Source: Flavobacterium sp. HSC-32F16
Lineage (GTDB): Bacteria > Bacteroidota > Bacteroidia > Flavobacteriales > Flavobacteriaceae
Reading direction: 5' to 3'
Length of the DNA: 64,000 nt
Assembly (NCBI RefSeq): GCF_024171645.1
Contig: NZ_JALKAC010000001.1
Coordinates: 1,414,716 to 1,478,715 of the forward strand
Shown here: piece after piece, positions 41,573-52,667 of the stretch
Position numbering within the stretch: the stretch's first letter is position 1
Layout of the letters: every line of letters begins with the position of its first letter
Notes under the pieces: model-generated
The model's database searches: none
What the model saw: only the letters and a program-made list of their open reading frames with translations
Told to the model about the DNA's origin: nothing
Position numbers and translations under genes: made by a program

Positions 41573-44500
41573 TTACATATTCCTTCTATACTGCCCACCA
41601 ACCTCAAACAATGCCGAAGTAATCTGACCTAAAGAACAAACCTTTGTAGCTTCCATTAAATGATCGAATAAGTTTTCGTTTTTAATAGCTGCTTGCTGCA
41701 GATTATTTAAATGCTCATTAACTTTTGCTTCGTGAAATTGATGCAAGTTATCCAACATTGTTATTTGATATTGTTTTTCTTCTTCGGTGGCACGAATGAC
41801 TTCTGCCGGAATTACTGTTGGCGAACCTTTTGAACTCAGGAAAGTATTTACACCCACAATTGGAAAATCTCCGTTGTGTTTTAAAGTCTCGTAATACAAA
41901 CTTTCTTCCTGAATTTTAGATCTTTGGTACATCGTTTCCATTGCGCCAAGAACTCCGCCTCTTTCTGTAATTCTGTCGAATTCTTGTAAAACTGCAGCTT
42001 CAACTAAATCGGTTAATTCTTCGATAATGAACGAACCCTGAATTGGGTTTTCATTTTTCGCTAAACCTAATTCTTTATTAATAATCAACTGAATCGCCAT
42101 CGCACGACGTACTGATTCTTCTGTAGGCGTTGTAATCGCTTCATCATAAGCGTTGGTGTGCAATGAATTACAGTTATCATAAATAGCGTATAAAGCCTGT
42201 AAAGTCGTTCTGATATCATTAAAATCAATTTCCTGTGCGTGTAACGAACGCCCCGAAGTCTGAATATGATATTTCAGCATTTGTGCTCTTTCGTTGGCAC
42301 CATATTTGTTTTTCATGGCTTTTGCCCAAATCTTACGCGCCACACGACCAATAACTGAATATTCAGGATCTACTCCGTTGGAGAAGAAGAACGATAAATT
42401 CGGACCAAAATCGTTGATGTTCATTCCGCGGCTCAAATAATATTCCACGTAAGTGAAACCATTTGAAAGCGTAAAGGCCAATTGCGTAATTGGGTTCGCT
42501 CCCGCTTCAGCAATATGATATCCGGAAATCGAAACCGAATAGAAATTACGAACGTTTTTAGTAATAAAATATTCCTGAACGTCACCCATTAATCGCAAAG
42601 CAAATTCGGTAGAGAAAATACACGTATTCTGCGCCTGATCTTCTTTTAAAATATCGGCCTGAACCGTTCCACGAACTTGCGATAACGTTTTGACTTTTAT
42701 TTCATTATAAACATCTAAAGGTAAAACCTGATCTCCGGTAACGCCCAAAAGCATTAATCCTAAACCGTTGTTTCCTTCTGGTAAATCGCCTTGGTAAACT
42801 GGTCTTGCAATCCCTTTTTCTTTATATATTTTGTTGATTTTAGCCTCAACTTCTTTTTCTAAATCGTTCTCCTTAATATAATACTCACACTGCTGATCGA
42901 TTGCCGCATTCATAAAGAAACCTAAAAGCATTGGCGCGGGCCCGTTTATCGTCATACTTACCGATGTTAAAGCATGAACCAAATCAAAACCTGAATACAG
43001 TTTTTTAGCATCATCTAAACAACAAATTGAAACTCCTGCATTTCCAATTTTTCCGTAAATATCAGGACGTAAATCTGGATCGTTTCCGTATAAAGTAACA
43101 CTGTCAAAAGCAGTCGAAAGTCGTTTTGCCGGCAATCCCGCACTTACATAATGAAAACGTTTATTGGTTCTTTCTGGTCCGCCTTCGCCCGCAAACATTC
43201 TTGACGGATCTTCGCCTTCACGTTTAAAAGGATACAATCCTGATGCAAACGGAAATTCTCCGGGAACATTTTCCTGTAAATTCCAACGCAGGATATCGCC
43301 CCAGGCTTCATATTTAGGCAAAGCAATTTTCGGAATTTGTAAATGCGATAAACTTTCAGAATGTGTTGCAATCTTGATTTCTTTATCACGAACTTTAAAC
43401 GAGTAAACCGGATTTTTATATTTCGCAACCTTTTCATCCCAACTCAGGATAATTTCCCAATTGTAAGGATCTAAATCCATTTTTACTTTATCAAACTGAT
43501 TCAGTAAAAGATTTAAAAAGATTCTGTTTTCATCATGTGCTTCCGTTGCGCTTGGTAAAACAGTCGAATCGTCAATTCCTGCTTTATTGATTTGCGGCAC
43601 TTTTCCAGAAACCGATTCGATGGTTTTAAAAATTCCGTATAATTTCTGCACTACTTTTTGCTGCGAAAGTGCGATTTCATCATAAGATCTGTTATTCTCT
43701 GCTATTTCAGATAAATAGCGTGTTCTGTGTGGCGGAATCACAAAGATTTTCTCACTCATTTCTTTAGTGATTTCAAAAGTCGATTTCAAATCAGAATCGG
43801 TTTTTTCTGCCACTTTATCCATGATTGCTTTGTAAAGCGTGTTCATTCCGGGATCGTTAAACTGAGAAGCGATAGTTCCAAAAACCGGCATTTCGTCCGG
43901 ATTTTTATCCCATAAATTATGATTGCGCTGATATTGTTTTTTTACATCGCGTAAAGCATCAAGTGCTCCTCTTTTATCAAATTTGTTTAAAGCCACTAAA
44001 TCGGCAAAATCAAGCATATCGATTTTTTCCAATTGCGTTGCCGCTCCAAACTCTGGTGTCATTACATATAAGGATACATCAGAATGATCCATAATCTCGG
44101 TATCAGACTGACCAATTCCAGAAGTTTCCAAAATAATCAAATCGTATTTGGCAGCTTTTAAAACCTGAATCGCCTCGGCCACATATTTAGATAAAGCCAA
44201 ATTGGACTGACGTGTCGCCAGCGAACGCATATATACACGAGGATTGTTAATGGCATTCATACGGATTCTGTCTCCTAAAAGTGCTCCTCCTGTTTTTCTT
44301 TTGGAAGGATCGACAGAAATTAATCCGATTGTTTTTTCGGGAAAATCAATTAAAAAGCGACGAACCAATTCGTCTACCAAAGAAGATTTTCCGGCACCGC
44401 CCGTTCCGGTAATTCCTAAAACCGGAATTTTAGAACTTTTATTAGTATCGTGAATTTGATCAAAAACGGGTTTTGCAATTTCAGGAAAATTCTCGGCTGC

Positions 44501-45013
44501 CGAAATCAAACGCGCAATTGCCGTAGGAACTTTATTTTCGATATGATCGATTTCTCCGTTCAGTTTATCTCCAATAGGATAATCAGAACGTTCAACCAAA
44601 TCATTAATCATTCCCTGAAGTCCAAGCGAACGTCCGTCGTCTGGAGAATAAATTCTGGTTATTCCATATTCATGTAATTCTGAAATTTCGCTTGGCAGAA
44701 TTACACCGCCTCCGCCTCCAAAAATTTTAATATGTCCTGCTCCTTTTTCGCGAAGCAAATCATACATATATTTAAAGTATTCGTTGTGTCCGCCTTGGTA
44801 GGAAGTCATGGCAATTGCATTGGCATCTTCCTGAATTGCGGTATTTACAACTTCTTCTACACTTCGGTCATGACCCAAATGTATTACCTCAACACCTGTA
44901 GACTGGATAATACGACGCATGATATTAATTGCTGCATCATGCCCGTCAAAAAGCGAAGCAGCTGTGACAATTCTTACTTTATTTTTAGGATTATATGGTA
45001 TTTGCTGTTCCAT
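41573..45013 (-). CDS. icmF: Fused acyl-CoA mutase with G-protein chaperone, IcmF type
   Basis: The 1146-residue protein combines three parts. Residues 10-150 are a B12-binding domain ([15 protein letters not shown] with cobalt-ligand H25, and [10 protein letters not shown]). Residues 195-420 are a MeaB/ArgK-like GTPase ([48 protein letters not shown]). The rest is the mutase barrel ([32 protein letters not shown]). This order is that of IcmF, isobutyryl-CoA mutase fused, which interconverts isobutyryl- and butyryl-CoA with adenosylcobalamin. The Phe in YPFKRE agrees with IcmF rather than methylmalonyl-CoA mutase. It is monocistronic with a terminator behind. Confidence 0.9.
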   Translation of the reverse strand: MEQQIPYNPKNKVRIVTAASLFDGHDAAINIMRRIIQSTGVEVIHLGHDRSVEEVVNTAIQEDANAIAMTSYQGGHNEYFKYMYDLLREKGAGHIKIFGGGGGVILPSEISELHEYGITRIYSPDDGRSLGLQGMINDLVERSDYPIGDKLNGEIDHIENKVPTAIARLISAAENFPEIAKPVFDQIHDTNKSSKIPVLGITGTGGAGKSSLVDELVRRFLIDFPEKTIGLISVDPSKRKTGGALLGDRIRMNAINNPRVYMRSLATRQSNLALSKYVAEAIQVLKAAKYDLIILETSGIGQSDTEIMDHSDVSLYVMTPEFGAATQLEKIDMLDFADLVALNKFDKRGALDALRDVKKQYQRNHNLWDKNPDEMPVFGTIASQFNDPGMNTLYKAIMDKVAEKTDSDLKSTFEITKEMSEKIFVIPPHRTRYLSEIAENNRSYDEIALSQQKVVQKLYGIFKTIESVSGKVPQINKAGIDDSTVLPSATEAHDENRIFLNLLLNQFDKVKMDLDPYNWEIILSWDEKVAKYKNPVYSFKVRDKEIKIATHSESLSHLQIPKIALPKYEAWGDILRWNLQENVPGEFPFASGLYPFKREGEDPSRMFAGEGGPERTNKRFHYVSAGLPAKRLSTAFDSVTLYGNDPDLRPDIYGKIGNAGVSICCLDDAKKLYSGFDLVHALTSVSMTINGPAPMLLGFFMNAAIDQQCEYYIKENDLEKEVEAKINKIYKEKGIARPVYQGDLPEGNNGLGLMLLGVTGDQVLPLDVYNEIKVKTLSQVRGTVQADILKEDQAQNTCIFSTEFALRLMGDVQEYFITKNVRNFYSVSISGYHIAEAGANPITQLAFTLSNGFTYVEYYLSRGMNINDFGPNLSFFFSNGVDPEYSVIGRVARKIWAKAMKNKYGANERAQMLKYHIQTSGRSLHAQEIDFNDIRTTLQALYAIYDNCNSLHTNAYDEAITTPTEESVRRAMAIQLIINKELGLAKNENPIQGSFIIEELTDLVEAAVLQEFDRITERGGVLGAMETMYQRSKIQEESLYYETLKHNGDFPIVGVNTFLSSKGSPTVIPAEVIRATEEEKQYQITMLDNLHQFHEAKVNEHLNNLQQAAIKNENLFDHLMEATKVCSLGQITSALFEVGGQYRRNM

Positions 45014-45301
45014 TTTATGAATATGATAATTTTAAGCGACCAATTTACAAAATATTTTAATATTTGTTTATACTTCTCTATTTATGTTTTCGAAAATATA
45101 TCGATTTCGCCGACTTAAAGGGTAACAATTTAGCTAACTAACTGATATAGTTAAAGAAAGCTTAAAGACATGGCAATTTCGCAACATTTAAACAAAATCA
45201 AAAAACATGTTTTATGCCTTCCTAAATTAATTTAGCAGTGTAGAAAAGGCCCCAGATTTTTACCAAGAACTTTAAGTCTAAGTAGTAACGTAAAAATTTA
45301 A

Positions 45302-46864
45302 ATGAAAATGAAAACTTTATATTCACTAAGCATTATTTTAGCTCTTAGTTTTAGTATCGTATCTTTTAATAAATATGAAAGCATCAATACTAAAGAGCAT
45401 AAATCTAACACCCCAATCTTTTACAATTCAGATAATGATGCTGTAAAAGACAACGTTTCAAATGAGTTCTTCAAGAAATATACTGATTTAAAAAAGTATA
45501 AATCTGATGTAATGTCATTATACAAAAACCGATCTCTGGGAACCATTTGGTACGATGAAAACGAGATCAACGAATTTGCCGCTGTTTTGTATGAAAAAGC
45601 AAAAAAAACAAATGATTTGGTTATTCCTTATCAAAAAGAAATTGAGCAGCTTTTTGACTCTTCATCAGAAACCAATCTTTCAAGAACGGATGCTGATATG
45701 CTTTTAAGCTCTTTATATGTGGTATATGCTAAAAAAAGCAATTCAGATTCTAAGAAAAAATTGTCTTATGATGCCATGCTGAAAGATTTTTTAAACTACA
45801 GCACAATCGAAGAAGCAACTGCAAAAGTTGAAGACGATGGAAATCTTTATGATCAATATTACAAACTGCAAGGTGTTTTAAAACAATACAAAAAGCTTGA
45901 AAAATCAAGTAAATGGAAACCTATTGCTGCCGAAACTCCTTATAAAGATTTACGACCTGATGCCGTTTCACCTACTATTGCACAGGTAAGAACCCGTTTG
46001 TATTTATTGGGAGATTTAAAACAAGATTCTAAAAGCGATTTTTATGATCGTGAATTAATGGACGGTGTTATGAAATACAAAGTTCGTAATGGTTTTAAAC
46101 CCAATTATATTTTGGCCGAAGAACACATTAAAGAAATGAATATTCCGGTTTCGGATAAAGTAAAAACTTTGATGCTGAACATGGAAAGAATTCGTTCTAT
46201 TTCACCAGATTTAGTAAACAATGACGAATATATTCTGGTAAATGTGCCTTCTTATGAATTGATTTACGTTAAAAACGGAAAAATCGAATTAACATCAAGT
46301 GTGTTTGTTGGTTCTCCTTTAACTAAAACTACCATTTTTAACGGACAGATTGATCGAATCGTTTTCAGCCCGTATTGGACAGTTCCTCAAAGTATTGTTC
46401 AAAATGAATTAAGATCTAAAATTGCGGCAGATCCAAATTATCTTGCTGAAAAAAATATGGAAATGGTAAACGGACAAGTAAGACAAAAACCTGGTCCGGA
46501 CAACTCTTTAGGATTGGTAAAATTTATGTTTCCAAATCCAGATGATATTTATATGCACGATACGCCTTCTAAAACTTTATTCGATTTTGAAAAAAGAACT
46601 TTCAGCCACGGGTGTATTAATGTAAAACTAGCAAAAGAATTAGCTGTTGCCATGCTGAAAGATTATCCGGAATGGACTCAGGCAAAAATTGATAAAGCAA
46701 TGGCCGGAAAAGTAGAAAATAGTTTTAAGCTTTCTAAAAAAGTACCTATTTACATAACTTATTTTACCTCTTTGGTAAATGAAAATGGAGAAATTGGTTT
46801 CTTTCAGGATGTTTATGAAAGAGATATTGAGGCAGCACCGGAAAAATCTCTTACTGCCAATTAA
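45302..46864 (+). CDS. L,D-transpeptidase (YkuD domain) with peptidoglycan-binding domain
   Basis: The 520-residue protein has a hydrophobic signal (LSIILALSFSIVSF). A YcbB-like helical scaffold is followed by a peptidoglycan-binding domain (ISPTIAQVRTRLYLLGDLKQD-like region, about 225-275). The catalytic YkuD domain (about 315-475) has YILVNVPSYELIYVKNGK, the M-H-D-T segment, and the active site FSHGCINV with H436 and C438. Such enzymes form 3-3 cross-links or attach proteins to peptidoglycan in the periplasm. Layout matches YcbB/LdtD. A terminator follows. Confidence 0.9.
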   Translation: MKMKTLYSLSIILALSFSIVSFNKYESINTKEHKSNTPIFYNSDNDAVKDNVSNEFFKKYTDLKKYKSDVMSLYKNRSLGTIWYDENEINEFAAVLYEKAKKTNDLVIPYQKEIEQLFDSSSETNLSRTDADMLLSSLYVVYAKKSNSDSKKKLSYDAMLKDFLNYSTIEEATAKVEDDGNLYDQYYKLQGVLKQYKKLEKSSKWKPIAAETPYKDLRPDAVSPTIAQVRTRLYLLGDLKQDSKSDFYDRELMDGVMKYKVRNGFKPNYILAEEHIKEMNIPVSDKVKTLMLNMERIRSISPDLVNNDEYILVNVPSYELIYVKNGKIELTSSVFVGSPLTKTTIFNGQIDRIVFSPYWTVPQSIVQNELRSKIAADPNYLAEKNMEMVNGQVRQKPGPDNSLGLVKFMFPNPDDIYMHDTPSKTLFDFEKRTFSHGCINVKLAKELAVAMLKDYPEWTQAKIDKAMAGKVENSFKLSKKVPIYITYFTSLVNENGEIGFFQDVYERDIEAAPEKSLTAN

Positions 46865-46883
46865 TTTATTCAGAATAAAGAAT

Positions 46884-46922
46884 TAATCGGGAACTCATTT
46901 AGTTGGGTTTCCGATTTTTTTC
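46884..46922 (+). terminator. Terminator after the L,D-transpeptidase gene
   Basis: AATCGG-GAAC / GGGTTTCCGATT stem with T7 tail. Confidence 0.7.
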
Positions 46923-47027
46923 TTCCTAAAAAATTACCTTAATCTGTTATTTTTAAAACTTTTGAAAGCAAGAAAGCAGATTACATTTTTGGAACTTTGC
47001 AAAATATTTATTTAAAATTTATCAGCC

Positions 47028-47381
47028 ATGGAAACCAATAATACAGAAGGTCTAACAATGTTTGAAATAAACGTCTTAGTACAACAAGGCGGACGATTTG
47101 TAGTTTTTCCGAATACTATTTCGAAACTTTTCAAAAAATTTAAACGTTCGAATATTTATTTTGTCCGTCCGGAAGAAAATACATTTAAATATGCCTTAAA
47201 ACACTTCTTTTTAAATTTAACGGTTAGCTGGAAAGCATTTCCCTGGGGACCCGTTTATGTGGTAAAGTCCTTGTATTATCTGATTAAAGGCGGAAAAGAT
47301 TATACACAGACTATTTTGGATGAATTAAATCAAAATAAACCTGATTACAATCCTGATGTAAATTTTTTGAAGTACAGTTAA
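47028..47381 (+). CDS. Uncharacterised 117-residue protein
   Basis: The protein begins METNNTEGLTMFEINVLVQQGGRFVVFPNTISKL and is basic in the middle, with a slightly hydrophobic segment NLTVSWKAFPWGPVYVVKSLYYL. It has no signal peptide. A similar pattern occurs as a short conserved protein in flavobacteria, without known function. It precedes the Coa1-like gene by 90 bases. Confidence 0.65.
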   Translation: METNNTEGLTMFEINVLVQQGGRFVVFPNTISKLFKKFKRSNIYFVRPEENTFKYALKHFFLNLTVSWKAFPWGPVYVVKSLYYLIKGGKDYTQTILDELNQNKPDYNPDVNFLKYS

Positions 47382-47471
47382 TATAATATCCGGAATAACT
47401 AATCCGGAATTAAGAAGAATAATTGTATATTTCCGACTTATAAATCCTTTGTAAATAAGTCATTTTTAATT

Positions 47472-47891
47472 ATGCAAAACGATCATTATCAACCGCAGCC
47501 AAATTGGTGGGATAGAAACTGGAAATGGTTTGTTCCAACCGGATGTTTGAGTCTTCTTGTTATTGCCGGTCTTTTTATTGCTGGACTATACTTTGGGATC
47601 ACTTCAATCATGAAAGATTCTGATGCTTATAAAGAATCAATGGCCGCAGTTCAAAACAATAAATTAGTTATTGAAAAACTAGGCAGTCCAATTGAAACTG
47701 ACGGCATGATTTCTGGCAATATAAACACGACTAATAATACCGGAGAATGCGATTTACAAATTCCATTGAAAGGTTCAAAAGGAAAAGGAACCTTGTTTGT
47801 TGTGGCTGAAAAAAGGGGAAAATGGAAATACAGTGAATTGACTGTTTACATTGAAAAAACCGAAGAAGAAATAGATTTATTACAGAAATAA
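47472..47891 (+). CDS. Coa1/Tim21-like single-pass membrane protein
   Basis: The 139-residue protein has a short cytoplasmic N-terminus rich in Pro and Trp (QPQPNWWDRNWKWF), one membrane helix (TGCLSLLVIAGLFIAGLYFGI) and a periplasmic domain with LVIEKLGSPIETDGMISGNI and GKGTLFVVAEKRGKWKYSEL. This is the pattern of the cytochrome c oxidase assembly factor Coa1 family. In bacteria, a link to cytochrome oxidase is suggested by homology only, and no oxidase genes lie nearby. Confidence 0.8.
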   Translation: MQNDHYQPQPNWWDRNWKWFVPTGCLSLLVIAGLFIAGLYFGITSIMKDSDAYKESMAAVQNNKLVIEKLGSPIETDGMISGNINTTNNTGECDLQIPLKGSKGKGTLFVVAEKRGKWKYSELTVYIEKTEEEIDLLQK

Positions 47892-47921
47892 AAATCTATT
47901 TAACCAAACAATAATCTTAAA

Positions 47922-48485
47922 ATGAAATCTTTTCTCTTTTTTTTCGCAGGACTCTTCTTGTGTGTTCCTGCATTTGCACAATCTTCCGGAAATTATCACG
48001 TTTATGCCAATCGCATCAAACAGTTCTCAAAACCTGCGAGAATACTACACAATACTATTAATGCAGAGGGAAACGGCTTTATTGAGTTTACAAATACTAA
48101 AAACCAAATACTCCGTTTTCGATTACAGAATAATAAACTTCAAAAAGGATCTTGCAGCATTGCTTTTGAAATATATTATTATGAAAAAAATTATCTCAAA
48201 AAAATTGAATCGCTTGACAGTAACGGAAATTTAATTGGATGTAATCTAAAACTAAATGGAGAAGCTGTTACCGAATATATAATCGAAAAACCTGCTTTAT
48301 ATCTTAAAAAGAAGAAATTAATTGATGATGCCGAAGGAAATATTGATATGAAAGATGATTCCAGTGAAAAAATCATAAGAGTTCAATATTTTGATATTAA
48401 CAATAGGCCGATACTTCAATTACAACCCTATTACATTTCGAGCAAAACCTATTGGGATTCTAACATTCGAATGGCCTGGCCATAG
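47922..48485 (+). CDS. Secreted protein of unknown function
   Basis: The 187-residue protein has a clear signal peptide (FFFAGLFLCVPAFAQ). The mature part is beta-rich, with FIEFTNTKNQILRFRLQNNK and several Lys-rich turns, and ends NIRMAWP. No family is recognised. It is 30 bases downstream of the Coa1-like gene, so cotranscription is likely. Confidence 0.65.
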   Translation: MKSFLFFFAGLFLCVPAFAQSSGNYHVYANRIKQFSKPARILHNTINAEGNGFIEFTNTKNQILRFRLQNNKLQKGSCSIAFEIYYYEKNYLKKIESLDSNGNLIGCNLKLNGEAVTEYIIEKPALYLKKKKLIDDAEGNIDMKDDSSEKIIRVQYFDINNRPILQLQPYYISSKTYWDSNIRMAWP

Positions 48486-48630
48486 ATAGTTAAAACATAG
48501 AGATGCTTAGATTTTAAGTTACTATGTTTGGTCATGTTAAGTTTACAACAAAATGTTACTTCGCTTCAAATAAAATTGTGGCTTTGTTTTTGAATAAGTA
48601 GTATTTTTGAAACTTAAATAAACCCCAATA

Positions 48631-49350
48631 ATGAAAAAGATTTTTCTATTAGCCGTTACATTTTCTCTAACGTCTTGCGCACAGGTACAACAAACTTTAA
48701 ATCAATTGCCTCAAATAGCATCGCAGATCCCAAGTACAGGAACTGTTGATATTGCTTCTGGATTAAAAGAAGCTCTAAATAAAGGAATTACTGAACAAGT
48801 AAGCAAACTTACTGCTGTTGATGGTTTTTATAAAAATGAAGCCGTAAAAATATTAATGCCAGAAGAATTACAAAAAGTAGATGCGACTTTACGAAAAGTA
48901 GGTTTAAGTTCTCTAGCCGATGAAGGAATTAAAATGCTAAACCGTGCCGCTGAAGATGCCGTAAAAGAAGCAACTCCAATATTTGTTTCAGCAGTTAAAA
49001 ATATGTCTTTTACAGATGCTAAAAACATCTTATTAGGAAATGACAGTGCTGCAACAAGTTATTTACAGGGAAGCACCACAACTGCTTTGTACGGAAAATT
49101 TAATCCTGTGATTAAAAGTTCTTTTGAAAAAGTAGGTGCCGATGTCGTTTGGACTAAAATCATAAACAAATACAACACTATTCCATTAGTTAAAAAAGTA
49201 AACCCAGATTTAACTGACTATACAACAAATCAGGCTTTATCTGGTGTTTTTAAAATGATTGCTGTTGAAGAAAAAGAAATCCGTAATAATATCAGTGCAA
49301 GAACAACGCCTTTATTAAAAAGCGTTTTTGCAATGCAGGACGGAAAATAA
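48631..49350 (+). CDS. DUF4197-family lipoprotein
   Basis: The 239-residue protein has a lipobox (FSLTSC, Cys16) and is helical throughout. Typical DUF4197 blocks are VDIASGLKEALNKGITEQVSKL, YKNEAVKILMPEELQKV, NRAAEDAVKEATPIFVSAVKNM and SYLQGSTTTALYGKFNPVI. The function of the family is unknown. Single gene, not obviously linked with its neighbours. Confidence 0.87.
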   Translation: MKKIFLLAVTFSLTSCAQVQQTLNQLPQIASQIPSTGTVDIASGLKEALNKGITEQVSKLTAVDGFYKNEAVKILMPEELQKVDATLRKVGLSSLADEGIKMLNRAAEDAVKEATPIFVSAVKNMSFTDAKNILLGNDSAATSYLQGSTTTALYGKFNPVIKSSFEKVGADVVWTKIINKYNTIPLVKKVNPDLTDYTTNQALSGVFKMIAVEEKEIRNNISARTTPLLKSVFAMQDGK

Positions 49351-49458
49351 TTTTTTGTTGTTTAAATGTTTCATCGTTTAGTTGTGTAATCGGAATTTAC
49401 GGTTAGCAATTAAACGATGAAACAAATCAACAATTAACCGATTAACCAATTAACCAAA

Positions 49459-50313
49459 ATGCAAAAAATAACCATTCTTATTCACTGTAAAGACCAAAAA
49501 GGTATTATTGCCGCAGTGACTACTTTTATTGCAAGAGTAGAAGGAAATATTACTTATATAGACCAGCACGTTGATGTAGAGCAAAATGTATTTTTTATGC
49601 GATTGGAATGTGAATTTACCAATCCGAAAATTACAATTGAAAGCCTGAAAGAGGAATTCGATAAAACACTCGCCGCTGATTTTAATATGTCGTGGGATTT
49701 GTACAATCAGGAACAAAAACCAAAAATGGCATTATTTGTTTCTAAATACGATCACTGTTTGTTTGATATACTAGGAAGATACAGCGCAGGCGAATTAAAT
49801 GTAGAAATTCCGGTTATCATCAGCAATCATAATGATTTAAGATCGATTGCAGAACGTTTTGATATTCCGTTTCACTGTGTTCCTTTTACAAAAGACAATA
49901 AAGAAGAAGGCGAAGCCAAACAAATTGAACTATTAAAGCGATACGAAATTAACTTTATTGTTCTGGCGCGCTATATGCAGATTATTACACCCCATTTAAT
50001 TTCGCTTTACGAAAATAGAATCATCAATATCCACCATTCGTTTTTACCGGCTTTTCCAGGCGCAAAACCGTATCATTCGGCTTTTAAACGAGGTGTAAAG
50101 ATTATTGGCGCAACAAGTCATTACGTTACCGAAGAATTAGACGAAGGTCCGATTATCGAACAGGATATTGCAAGAGTTTCACATATTCACTCAGTTGAAG
50201 ATTTCATTATGAAAGGCCGTGACTTAGAACGTATCGTTTTAGCAAGAGCTATAAAACTGCATGCTGAACGCAAAACAATGGTTTATAGTAATAAAACAGT
50301 AGTTTTTTCTTAA
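49459..50313 (+). CDS. purU: Formyltetrahydrofolate deformylase
   Basis: The 284-residue protein has an N-terminal ACT domain (TILIHCKDQKGIIAAVTTFIARVEGNI) and a formyl-transferase domain (ALFVSKYDHCLFDIL, YMQIITPHLISLYENRIINIHHSFLPAFPGAKPYHSAFKRGVKIIGATSHYV) with the active-site His and Asp of the family (NIHHSFLP, EELDEGPIIEQD). PurU hydrolyses 10-formyl-THF to formate and THF, balancing the one-carbon pool. Size and order match E. coli PurU. Confidence 0.94.
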   Translation: MQKITILIHCKDQKGIIAAVTTFIARVEGNITYIDQHVDVEQNVFFMRLECEFTNPKITIESLKEEFDKTLAADFNMSWDLYNQEQKPKMALFVSKYDHCLFDILGRYSAGELNVEIPVIISNHNDLRSIAERFDIPFHCVPFTKDNKEEGEAKQIELLKRYEINFIVLARYMQIITPHLISLYENRIINIHHSFLPAFPGAKPYHSAFKRGVKIIGATSHYVTEELDEGPIIEQDIARVSHIHSVEDFIMKGRDLERIVLARAIKLHAERKTMVYSNKTVVFS

Positions 50314-50448
50314 GGTTCTAAGGTAATGAGCTTCTAAGTTTTTACCTTCCGATTTAACGAATTAAACAGATATTCGCTGGTTTTTAATTTTGAATCTTAA
50401 AAAAGGAATGTCATTCTGAGCAAAGTAGAAATCTGGTTTACAAAAAGC

Positions 50449-50481
50449 AAACCCGACAGATTTTAAAAACCTGTCGGGTTT
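50449..50481. repeat. 32-base palindrome, copy 2
   Basis: AAACCCGACAG and CTGTCGGGTTT arms around ATTTTAAAAAC; differs from the perfect copy at 26750 by a few central bases. It lies between convergent purU and catalase genes and could act as a terminator. Confidence 0.75.
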
Positions 50482-50526
50482 ATTGTTATACTAAATTAGA
50501 AACTTAATACTTAGTATCTCAGAACC

Positions 50527-52020
50527 TTATCTAACCACAATCGATAATCTAGGATCATCAAAAGTATTTACTTCATCCATTGTTAAACCAAGAGCGTTTG
50601 CAACTCCTTCTCCGTATGCCGGATCAGCTTTGAAACAGTTTCTGATGTGACGAATCTGGATGAATTTTTGAGCACCTCCAACTTGTGCCGCTGTATTTTT
50701 AAATAATAATTGCTTTTTCTCTGGAGTTAATAAATTGAATAATAAACCAGGCTGTGTAAAATAATCATTATCATCATCTCTAAAATTATGTGCCCATGCA
50801 TCGCCGTGAAGTTTTAATGGCGGTTCTTTAAATTCTGGCTGTTCTTGTAATTCACCAAAACTATTTGGTTCGTAATGTTTTTTAGATCCGTTATTTCCGT
50901 CTACGCGCATTGCGCCATCTCTGTGGAAAGTATTATACGGACATCTGGATGAATTTACCGGAATCTGAAAATTGTTAACTCCTAAACGATATCTGTGTGC
51001 GTCTCCATAAGAGAATAAACGTGCCTGAAGCATTTTATCTGGTGAGAAACTAATTCCCGGAACCACGTGCGCCGGATTAAAAGCTGCTTGCTCTACTTCG
51101 GCAAAATAGTTCTCAGGATTTTTATTTAATTCAAATTCTCCAACCGGAATCAATGGAAAATCGCTTTTTAACCAAACTTTAGTCAAATCAAAAGGATGGA
51201 AACGGTAATTTTCAGCTTGTTCTTCGGTCATAATTTGAACGAATAATTTCCATTTTGGGAAATTTCCATCTTCAATAGCATCAAATAAATCTCTTTGATG
51301 GCTTTCTCTGTCCCCTCCTACTAAATTTGCAGCTTCTTCATCAGAAAGGTTTTCAATTCCTTGCTGCGTTACAAAATGAAACTTCACATAATGTCTTTCA
51401 TTTTGATGATTGATAAAGCTAAAAGTATGACTTCCAAATCCGTGCATATGTCTGTATGAAGTAGGAATTCCTCTGTCGCTCATTACAATCGTAACCTGAT
51501 GTAAAGCTTCAGGTAATAATGTCCAAAAATCCCAATTGTTATCAGCACTTCTTAAGTTGGTTTTTGGATCACGTTTTACCGCATGATTCAAATCAGGAAA
51601 TTTCATTGGATCTCTAAAAAAGAATACCGGAGTATTATTTCCAACTAAATCCCAGTTTCCTTCATTGGTATAAAATTTTAGAGCAAATCCTCGAATATCC
51701 CTTTCGGCATCAGCAGCACCTCTTTCTCCGGCAACGGTAGAAAAACGAGCAAACATTTCAGTTTTTTTTCCAATTTCCGAAAACAAATCGGCTCTTGTAT
51801 ATTTAGTGATATCGTGAGTTACTGTAAAAGTTCCGTAAGCTCCAGATCCTTTAGCATGCATTCTTCGTTCTGGAATTACCTCACGATCAAAATGTGCCAT
51901 TTTTTCCAAAAACCAAAAATCTTGTAATAAAACGGGACCTCGAGGGCCAGCTGTTTGAATATTTTGGTTGTCTGGAACCGGTGTTCCTGTAGCTGTTGTT
52001 AATTTTTTGTTTGTTTCCAT
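50527..52020 (-). CDS. katA: Monofunctional haem catalase
   Basis: The 497-residue protein has all clade-3 small-subunit catalase blocks: [17 protein letters not shown] with the distal His, [35 protein letters not shown] with the distal Asn, and [16 protein letters not shown] with the proximal haem-ligand Tyr. It ends with the family helix. The enzyme breaks down H2O2 in the cytoplasm. The N-terminus ([22 protein letters not shown]) is standard. A -7 box lies about 25 bases upstream of the start. Confidence 0.95.
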   Translation of the reverse strand: METNKKLTTATGTPVPDNQNIQTAGPRGPVLLQDFWFLEKMAHFDREVIPERRMHAKGSGAYGTFTVTHDITKYTRADLFSEIGKKTEMFARFSTVAGERGAADAERDIRGFALKFYTNEGNWDLVGNNTPVFFFRDPMKFPDLNHAVKRDPKTNLRSADNNWDFWTLLPEALHQVTIVMSDRGIPTSYRHMHGFGSHTFSFINHQNERHYVKFHFVTQQGIENLSDEEAANLVGGDRESHQRDLFDAIEDGNFPKWKLFVQIMTEEQAENYRFHPFDLTKVWLKSDFPLIPVGEFELNKNPENYFAEVEQAAFNPAHVVPGISFSPDKMLQARLFSYGDAHRYRLGVNNFQIPVNSSRCPYNTFHRDGAMRVDGNNGSKKHYEPNSFGELQEQPEFKEPPLKLHGDAWAHNFRDDDNDYFTQPGLLFNLLTPEKKQLLFKNTAAQVGGAQKFIQIRHIRNCFKADPAYGEGVANALGLTMDEVNTFDDPRLSIVVR

Positions 52021-52043
52021 TTTGCTGATTTTTAATGTTTTAT

Positions 52044-52051
52044 CAAATATA
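52044..52051 (-). promoter_or_regulatory. Candidate -7 box of the catalase gene
   Basis: TATATTTG on the minus strand, an exact TAnnTTTG match 24 bases before the catalase start. A TTG is present but slightly far upstream (27 bases). Confidence 0.4.
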
Positions 52052-52212
52052 CAAACTTATCTTTAGGATATTAATAAACAAAATTGATTGTTTTTATGTT
52101 TTAATAGGCAAAAATTATTTAACGCTGCAGAAAGCTCAGAAATGAGCTTTGACAAATCTTAACTTATGGTCAACAAAGTAATAACAAAACCTTAACAGCA
52201 TAAGGTTGATAT

Positions 52213-52272
52213 ATGTCGGACATTTGTAACGTAATAAACTGGTTATTTATTATTTTGGTTTTGGTTAGTTAA
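52213..52272 (+). CDS. 19-residue hydrophobic peptide, copy 1
   Basis: A start ATG at 52213 opens MSDICNVINWLFIILVLVS, a 19-residue peptide with one short hydrophobic stretch, ending in TAA. An AAGG lies 7 bases upstream of the ATG. The same peptide, with a single silent base change, is encoded 392 bases downstream, and both are followed at once by a strong hairpin terminator. Such peptides resemble Ibs/Ldr/TisB-type membrane toxins or other small membrane proteins. No antitoxin RNA can be proven from sequence alone. Confidence 0.5.
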   Translation: MSDICNVINWLFIILVLVS

Positions 52273-52275
52273 ATG

Positions 52276-52311
52276 ATGCCGGCGTCTTCGAGATGCCGGC
52301 ATTCTTTTTTT
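52276..52311 (+). terminator. Strong terminator of small peptide unit 1
   Basis: Stem of 12 bp (ATGCCGGCGTCT with AGATGCCGGCAT, one G-T pair) around a TCG loop, followed by CTTTTTTT, 3 bases after the peptide stop. Confidence 0.85.
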
Positions 52312-52375
52312 ATATTATTTTATTTCAGTTTTCAGTTTTTCTTTGTTTCAGGCTGTTTTACGCTGAACATAATTT

Positions 52376-52495
52376 TAACCGCAAAGCACGCAAAGTTTTT
52401 TTTATTTATGAGTTTTTACATAAAAGCAAAGTTCGCAAAGCTTTAGGTAAAAACTTTGCGAACTTTGCCTAAATCTCAGCGTTCTTTGGGGTGAA
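52376..52495. repeat. CGCAAAG palindromic repeat, copy 1
   Basis: GCAAAGTTCGCAAAGCTTTA and ACTTTGCGAACTTTGC form an inverted repeat, with further CGCAAAG/CTTTGCG words around. Related copies are at 52743-52858 and 53709-53801. Together with the two peptide units these fill the 873-base gap 52021-52893. Confidence 0.6.
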
Positions 52496-52604
52496 AAAAT
52501 GTAATCCAATTAACTTGAAACAAAGAAACCTCAATTGCATATTTTGAACATTAACTTATATCCAACAAAGTAATAACAAGATCTTAACACCATAAGTTTG
52601 ATAT

Positions 52605-52664
52605 ATGTCGGACATTTGTAATGTAATAAACTGGTTATTTATTATTTTGGTTTTGGTTAGTTAA
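52605..52664 (+). CDS. 19-residue hydrophobic peptide, copy 2
   Basis: This encodes the same 19 residues as the copy at 52213, differing only by AAC to AAT in the sixth codon. The upstream stretch CAACAAAGTAATAACAA and the following terminator are also kept, while flanking bases differ more. A strictly kept protein with drift outside it favours a translated peptide, although two recent copies give limited power. Confidence 0.5.
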   Translation: MSDICNVINWLFIILVLVS

Positions 52665-52667
52665 ATA